Below are positions 58,220-64,000 of a DNA stretch of 64,000 nucleotides, one piece after another (the stretch's first letter is position 1; every line of letters starts with the position of its first letter). The stretch is from NCBI GenBank assembly GCA_951799445.1, contig OX637291.1, positions 9,922,501-9,986,500 of the forward strand, in the 5' to 3' direction. The notes below the pieces were generated by a model. The model was not told the DNA's origin. It searched no databases and was given only the letters and a program-made list of their open reading frames with translations. The translations under genes and the position numbers were made by a program. Source of the DNA: Pseudisothecium myosuroides. Its lineage: Eukaryota; Streptophyta; Bryopsida; Hypnales; Lembophyllaceae.

Positions 58220-61200
58220 TAGGTGCTTGGAAGTAGGTGATGTTGTAGACATCAAGTATTTTAGAGCATGCTCTATAGCCTCTAGTATTAAAGAAATCAA
58301 AATATAATATATTAATTTTGAAAGACTAATCTAATGCAAACTTCACTAATAATCATCTTCAAAAAAACTTACAAGGTATCTTGAGAAGGGATATTTATCT
58401 TTATTGGGATCATATAGGAGGTTGACTCACAAGCTGCTACTAATGTTATGAGCAAAATATGAGAGCATGTTGAACGACTCAATCAAAGGGATAAGAGGAA
58501 TTTCAAGGCAAAAAAAAATTGGGACAAATTGCTCAAAGATAGCAAGCTTGTAAAATGGTTGTTATAATAAGGGGAAGGAGGCTCAAAGTCACAAGGTTGC
58601 ATTTATTATATTAAAAAAATAATAGATTGTAGGGAAGGTGATTTTGGCTTGACTATTGCGGATTTCTACTTTCACATCTTGACGGACAAGTTTGAAAGCA
58701 ACAAACGGGACATTTTAGACTTCATTTGAGATTTAAGATTTTTTTATTAATCAAAAGTTATAAAGGAAAAGTGTCGCTTAAAAGGTTCTTTTGTGCACAT
58801 GCTAATAATGTTTCTATAGATAAAAGCTCTTCTAGACATATATAGGACTAAAGTACTCAATCATATAATTAATAATTGTCTCATGAAAATAGGATGAAAA
58901 CTACTTTTATATAATTATTTTTAAAAGAATACTAGACCAATATTTTTTAATCTAAAGATGCAAAGACTCTTAACCACCAGATTACTTAATAATCTTATAT
59001 AGAAGAGAATTTTTAATTAATGGAGTAATTTTATCCTATATGTTGAGAAAAATTGAACTATATGGTTATTTTTTAACTTATTCATCCAATGATAACTTAT
59101 CTATAGAATATTTTTTATCCTTTAAATAGAAAAAATTATTAAGTAAATACATGAAAAAATTTCTACTATATATGGAAGCTCTTTTAATTGCTAGATGTTG
59201 GAAAAACTATACAAAAGAAAATTTTCAATAATGGGAGTAATTTTTATCCTAAATATTAAAAAAAATTAAACTACATGGTTAAGTTTTAATTTGAAAATGA
59301 GATGAATATTTTCAGTCAATTATTTTTTATCCTATGTTTAAAAAAAAAATTAAACATGAGAGTCATTTTCTCTACTTTGTATAGGTAGGAGCACTTTTTT
59401 GTACTTACTATTGGTATGTGCTTGTTGCAAGCATAAGGTCATCCTAGTGAATCAACTACCTTTCTTTCAATACTCTTATTATAATTCACAAAAAGAAAAC
59501 CTTAACAAAATATGCTCACTTCTAGTGAAAACAATCAAGTATTTGTATTTGGAAGTCACAATTTTAATATCTGCCAAATTAGTTTTAACATTTATGTGCT
59601 ACTTATGCATTCCACAATAACTATCAAATTTTAAAATTACTATAGTTCACACTAATAAATTAAATGGGTGAATTTATGAGCTCCTAAACATTGTCATTAT
59701 TCTCTTTTAGTTTTACAAAGTTATTTTTATTCCTTTATTCTTTTATTTTTTGAGATTAATCCAAGCACTTGAATCCAAGCACCTAAAATATGAAAAGAGC
59801 ATTCAAGTGCTTCAATCTGTAAACTATATTATCCAAACATGAATTCGAAGAGCAGTCAGGGGCTTTATTTTTTGAAATTTTATTCTTGTATTTGACTTTA
59901 GTTAAAATAAAAGAATATTATTTTACAGATTGAATTCCTTTACTTCAAAGGTAAAAGACATTGTTTTAAAAATGAAAATCTAATTTTACTTTAATTTTTA
60001 ATTTTGATCTTTTACTTTGTTTTTTACTTATTTAATAGACTCAGACGTTTTGTTGAATGTAGTGGAAGAAAAAATGCCAAACATCTATATGCTTTGTTGT
60101 GTTTTTATTTGATTTCATTTTGTTAATAGTGCACTACATTCTTGATAGTTACATTACCTATCTATCTACGATGCGAAATCACGTAGCCAAAATTACACCA
60201 AAAGAGAATGAAGATGAGGGACAAATTGCAAAAAAAGTGTTCCTTTAACTAGACAAGTTGCAAAGCATGGCGACAAAGAAGTAGGCCTCAAACCAAAAAC
60301 TTGAACAAATGAAAATGTTGGCCCAAAAGTCTTTGTTTGAAAATAAGAGGCAACAAGCATGTCTGTGTATACAAATGGCAAAAGAAGTGGAGAAGGCCAA
60401 CAAGCTGGGTGAACAAGCTCCAACAAGGATTTTATGCATCCTGCAAGAACAAATGGGTAAGAACAAATGGTCTTAAGATCAAAGGCAACTTCAATCTATG
60501 TGTCCAATATTCTTCAAAAAATACATCAAGTAGAGAATGAACTTGAAAGAGCATGAGGAATGATGGGTACATTGGTACATTTTGCATATAGGTTTGTGAT
60601 GTGAAGAGGTTTGTAATGTAGAGTACACTGAAGCAAGAGAGGGCGTGTCACCTACATTTTTAAAAACAAACATTCGGTAATTATAATTTAAAGTGTTCAC
60701 AAGCTATGTATAAGCCCTAAAAATTGTGGCATCGAACTTGAAACCTGATGGCAACATAACTTTGATGTTGAATAATCTAGGCCATGCAATTCAATGACCA
60801 ATAAGTTCATTTATTACATATATGGGAATTTGGAAATTATATAATGTTATTTAGAGACCACTTTTGGTTCATCATTATATCCCCTGCTTAGTAAGCATTA
60901 TCAACGTATCTGACTATAATTTACCTTGCGACACCACAAGGACATTGGATTTTTGCATACAACAAGTTTATGTATTTAATATCTATTTCTAGAATTCTTG
61001 ATCCATTTTTTTTTTGCAAATTCTATTTTGATATTTTGTGAAATAAAATGAAGTAGACTTTGTTGCTTTTTACTTCATCTCCTATTTTTCACCATCATCA
61101 TGCTAATGCTATATTCATACAATAGGGACTATATCACCTTGAAATTTGACAATCATCAATGGTTGTGTGTAGTAAAATAAATCTATTTTTTGAATAATTT

Positions 61201-61340
61201 GAAGTATCTATATAATAATATGAATTCAAGTTTTCCAAATTTTTCGTATGTACTAAGTTCTTGCATTCCCCCATTGGGATTTTCTTTGGAGCTTTTTTGT
61301 CCCCAACAAAAGATGGAAGACTGGCTGCATCCCCCACTCC
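58220..61340. other. AT-rich intergenic DNA, no gene recognised
   Basis: ORFs at 59399-59620, 60193-60540 and 61134-61452 are short and overlap on both strands; none shows a domain that I recognise. Confidence 0.4.
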
Positions 61341-61345
61341 TATAC

Positions 61346-61662
61346 CATAATGTCAATGTAGGAGAGTTTTGCGGCGTGGTATAGTTCGATTGGTTAAGGT
61401 AAGGCAGATTAAGACTGATAATGCTCACTGCTAACCTTGTGCAAATTTCCAACAGGGTGGGTATGAAGAAGAAATTTCATTGGTGTGGTAGTGAGAAAAA
61501 TCTGAGAGAAATCTCTACTACTACCAACCTGTATTAACTTAGTGAGTGCGGACCCACCTAACATAATCTAAATGCAAGAGACTTTTGCCTTTGTGGCATG
61601 TTTTGATTGGTCAAGCAATCAAAGAACTCAAACGGCTCAACTCTCCTACATTGCCATTATGT
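61346..61662. mobile_element. Candidate 315-bp inverted-repeat element
   Basis: ATAATGTCAATGTAGGAGAG at the left is mirrored by the inverse string CTCTCCTACATTGCCATTAT at the right: one mismatch across 20 bases, with partial pairing beyond. The interior has no frame. The left side includes a tRNA-like GTGGTATAGTTCGATTGG string, but no tRNA fold. Confidence 0.5.
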
Positions 61663-61664
61663 CT

Positions 61665-61778
61665 GGTAATTGCAAAGTAGGCCAGTTCATCAAAAAGAAT
61701 CTCCAACCTCGCTGCTTGCGGCTTGGTTGGTCCTAACTGGCGATTATTTTTGATAACTTGGCCTGCTTTGCAATTGCC
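61665..61778. repeat. Long imperfect hairpin (about 33-bp arms)
   Basis: The left arm around AATTGCAAAGTAGGCC (61669-61684) pairs with GGCCTGCTTTGCAATT (61760-61775), and AGTTCATCAAAAA pairs with TTTTTGATAACTT. Mismatches are few. The loop holds a second CCAACC/GGTTGG pairing. It directly follows the inverted-repeat element at 61346-61662. It could be a tiny MITE or a foldback RNA precursor. Confidence 0.6.
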
Positions 61779-61999
61779 TAGTCCGGAATTGAGGATAGAC
61801 TTTCATAACCAATCATGCTCGGCTTGAACAGGATGTCAGCTTGTCCTCCATCGTGGTGTACTGCTGCAATAATAAAATCCTTTAGAATCCTCTCGATCAA
61901 TGTGCGTATGAAGTGCGTATGAAGTTGCTTCGGAATGAGAATGCAGGCAATCCTAGCTACGTGAAACTAATGTAATCGAAGTGGCTCAAGAAGAAGATT

Positions 62000-63580
62000 G
62001 AATTGAGTGCAGCTTGAAGGGAATTCAATCCGATGTTGTAAATCTGCGAATGTGAAAATAGAGACATACACAAGTGCTGAAACTCAATTTGTGAAGGAAT
62101 GCAGAGGTAAATGAAGATAGGACTTGCAGATCGAAATTAGGTGTTGGGTGACAAAGGATTGAGGTTGACTTGCTTATCGACAGAATCAGTTGTCTAGAAG
62201 TAGAAGCACTAGCTGAGGCCAAAACATTGATCAAAACACAGAGTTACCGAAGCCATTTAATCACTGACTTTGGCATCCTCCACCGTGGCCTTGACGCTCA
62301 CTTTGCGGTGTGTCACCCACAGCAGTATAAAGGTAATCACTCTCGCGTGAAGCTGATTCTCCAGAAAGACAAGGTGCTTAATTGATTGATGGGCTCTCCT
62401 GCTTCTCCATCTCCTGCAAGATTCTCTGCTTGGTGCCAAAATTATGACATTCAACTGCACACGGCTTCTAATACTAGGACTGGCATTCGTCTAGATCACC
62501 CGCTTGATAAGTACCGAAGTTGTGTATTTCCGCCAGTGCAAAGACATGGACGATATCACCCTTCATCCTTCATTTGTAGGAGACAGACGTATGGGACTTC
62601 TACAACGTTCTTTGAACATTAGAGTTAATCGTAAAGTGTGTGCAAGGCGGGATTAGGAGCCGGAGTTTGGGAAAAATAGAGGACCAAACTCCCTGGAGCA
62701 CCCAAACTTAAGTCTAATTGAGTTTGGTATCGCGTTTGTTTTGTTCTATTCTTAGTTAAACCTTCCTCTGACACAGGTTCACAAACACTCGCCAACTTTA
62801 TGATTATCTCTATTCTTTCAAGAGAATAGAAACCATGTGGTACCTATGCTTTTAATAAGCGGTACATAGCTTGAAACCTAGTCTTCTTCATTTCCTCCCT
62901 GTGTAGAAAATCCATGTCAGGTTGCAACGCAAAGCAGATATTAAAAAATGGTGCACATGAACAAGTGGATTTACAAAACCATTTGCAAATTGTTACCATG
63001 TCAGAATTCTAAGTATATTTCTTGTAGGTCTGCATGCTTGCATGGACAGAGCTCGTTCACCAAAAATTTACAAACGCTTGAATGATCTTTGTATGTCACG
63101 CTTGGGAGTGACCTGTGCCAAGATTCACATAGGCTCCAATTGTGGTATAGCATATTCCATACTGGAATTCTTGATCCATTCAGACTGAGAAAGCTGGAAT
63201 CCATTTCCAATAGGCTGCATCATCAAAATGTACATAACTTGAATGTGCACACAATGACTTGTTGCAAGCTCAGATGCTGCCTCTACCGATATTTTATATG
63301 CTGCCACTGAGCTTACTTGTATGGTCTTTGAATAATCTTTGATCTCTCGCCTAACTTAGCTGGTGCATCTGTTGCAAGCTCTGATAGAAATGGCAGACCC
63401 AACACACCCGCACATCCCGCCCGCCCACGTTCCAAGGAGTTCCCGCAAGCTTCCACATTCCTCTTGCTTGTTGCTTGTTGCAATACTTCGCGATGCTTAT
63501 TGTCTATCTGTATGGAGAACAAACAACCTCCGCACATCAAGGCATGATGCCCAAGGTGAAGCACGACACGAACCTTGTGC
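62000..63580. other. GC-moderate region with unassigned ORFs
   Basis: Composition is less AT-rich than 54-61 kb. Overlapping ORFs on both strands (62170-62385, 62386-62622, 63001-63210) show no domain that I recognise. It could belong to a gene extending beyond the window. Confidence 0.25.
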
Positions 63581-63586
63581 AAACCT

Positions 63587-64000
63587 CGAGCATTCGATGT
63601 CCCCCGTCTGGACCAAACCCTGAGGGTAACTTCCAAGTGAACGCCGCTAGCCAATATGTTCGCAAACGTGGAGCCAAGGTACAGAACGTGGACGCGGAAT
63701 TTGTCATGAAGAAGGAGCTCACCCGGACCCTAACTGGGAATGTCGCCAGTAAAGATGTTGGCAAGCACGAGCATTCGACGCCCTGGATCCGTCTGCCCGA
63801 GGGAAACTTCGAAGTGAACGCTGTAAGCCAAGATGTTGGCAAGCGTGGAGCTAAGGTACGTACAGAATGTGGACGAAGCCTCGAAGGAGCTCACCGGATC
63901 CTCGTAAGGCTAGGTCTCAAATGTAATGAGACTACGTTCCCAACAGATCGAGATCAGCAACAAAATTACTCTTCTGCAATGGCAAAATTCGACAACGTCC
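63587..64000 (+). CDS. Open frame with 181-bp tandem repeat, runs off the window
   Basis: CGAGCATTCGA at 63587 recurs at 63768, followed in both units by GGTAACTTCCAAGTGAACGC / GGAAACTTCGAAGTGAACGC and GTGGAGC-AAGGTAC. One plus frame stays open to position 64000. It reads PEGNFQVNAASQYVRKRGAK, then PEGNFEVNAVSQDVGKRGAK, and ends SSAMAKFDNV. The minus strand is also open over 63537-63842, so the coding strand is not proven. No family recognised; a repeat-containing gene or a tandem-duplicated transposon part are both possible. Confidence 0.35.

Noticed and set aside
60193..60540. Overlapping ORFs on both strands
   Set aside because: Three frames overlap without domain evidence; the Cys/Leu/Phe-rich minus-strand readings look like antisense of A-rich sequence.
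61378..61450. tRNA-like string GTGGTATAGTTCGATTGG
   Set aside because: It resembles a pol III A box, but there is no matching B box at the right distance and no cloverleaf, so neither a tRNA nor a SINE head is claimed.
1..64000. CRISPR arrays, bacterial operons, ribosome binding sites, terminators
   Set aside because: The window is plant nuclear DNA; no regularly spaced repeats or prokaryotic gene organisation were seen.

Overview
The window looks like nuclear DNA of a land plant. Intergenic DNA is AT-rich and packed with short inverted-repeat transposons and decayed repeats. Genes are widely spaced, with many short exons and GT-AG introns. The organism cannot be fixed from sequence alone. 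I favour a non-flowering plant, possibly a bryophyte: one insert carries mitochondrial sdh4 next to nad4L, an order I recall from bryophyte-type mitochondrial genomes, and the cox3 piece reads MEYIE rather than the MEYYQ I recall from seed plants. This is inference.

Layout. 0.6-6.2 kb: nested copies of a 0.92-0.94 kb transposon family with TTAA (or CTAG) flanks and CCCCTAAAGG ends, continuing at 12.8-13.8 kb and, as fragments, at 33.8-36.1 kb. 6.9-8 kb: another dispersed repeat family. 9.7-11.15 kb: a low-confidence multi-exon coiled-coil gene. 14.6 and 31.9 kb: two inverted copies of one MITE. 16.8-22.2 kb: dispersed repeats, LINE fragments and a GC-richer island at 19.1-19.85 kb with a short unassigned ORF. 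25.2-26.2 kb: a terminal-inverted-repeat element between direct repeats. 27.0-28.5 kb: a mosaic of mitochondrial (cox3, sdh4, nad4L) and chloroplast (ndhK, ndhC) fragments, all broken. 29.2-29.8 kb: a pseudogene of mitochondrial pyruvate dehydrogenase kinase, next to a 333-bp tandem duplication.

The well-supported genes lie at 37-54 kb. On the plus strand is an F-box/leucine-rich-repeat gene of the Arabidopsis FBL15/SLOMO type: 17 coding exons closing to an exact 1144-residue frame, plus likely 5' UTR exons. Three MITE-like elements sit end to end just upstream of it, and another lies in one of its introns. Facing it on the minus strand is a WAT1/MtN21 (EamA) transporter gene, modelled as 8 exons and 386 residues, one of them a tentative 20-nt micro-exon. 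In Arabidopsis the namesakes of both families touch auxin biology; that link is only a hint here.

54-64 kb is mostly AT-rich sequence without recognisable genes, apart from a long hairpin near 61.7 kb and a 181-bp tandem repeat in an open frame that runs off the window end.
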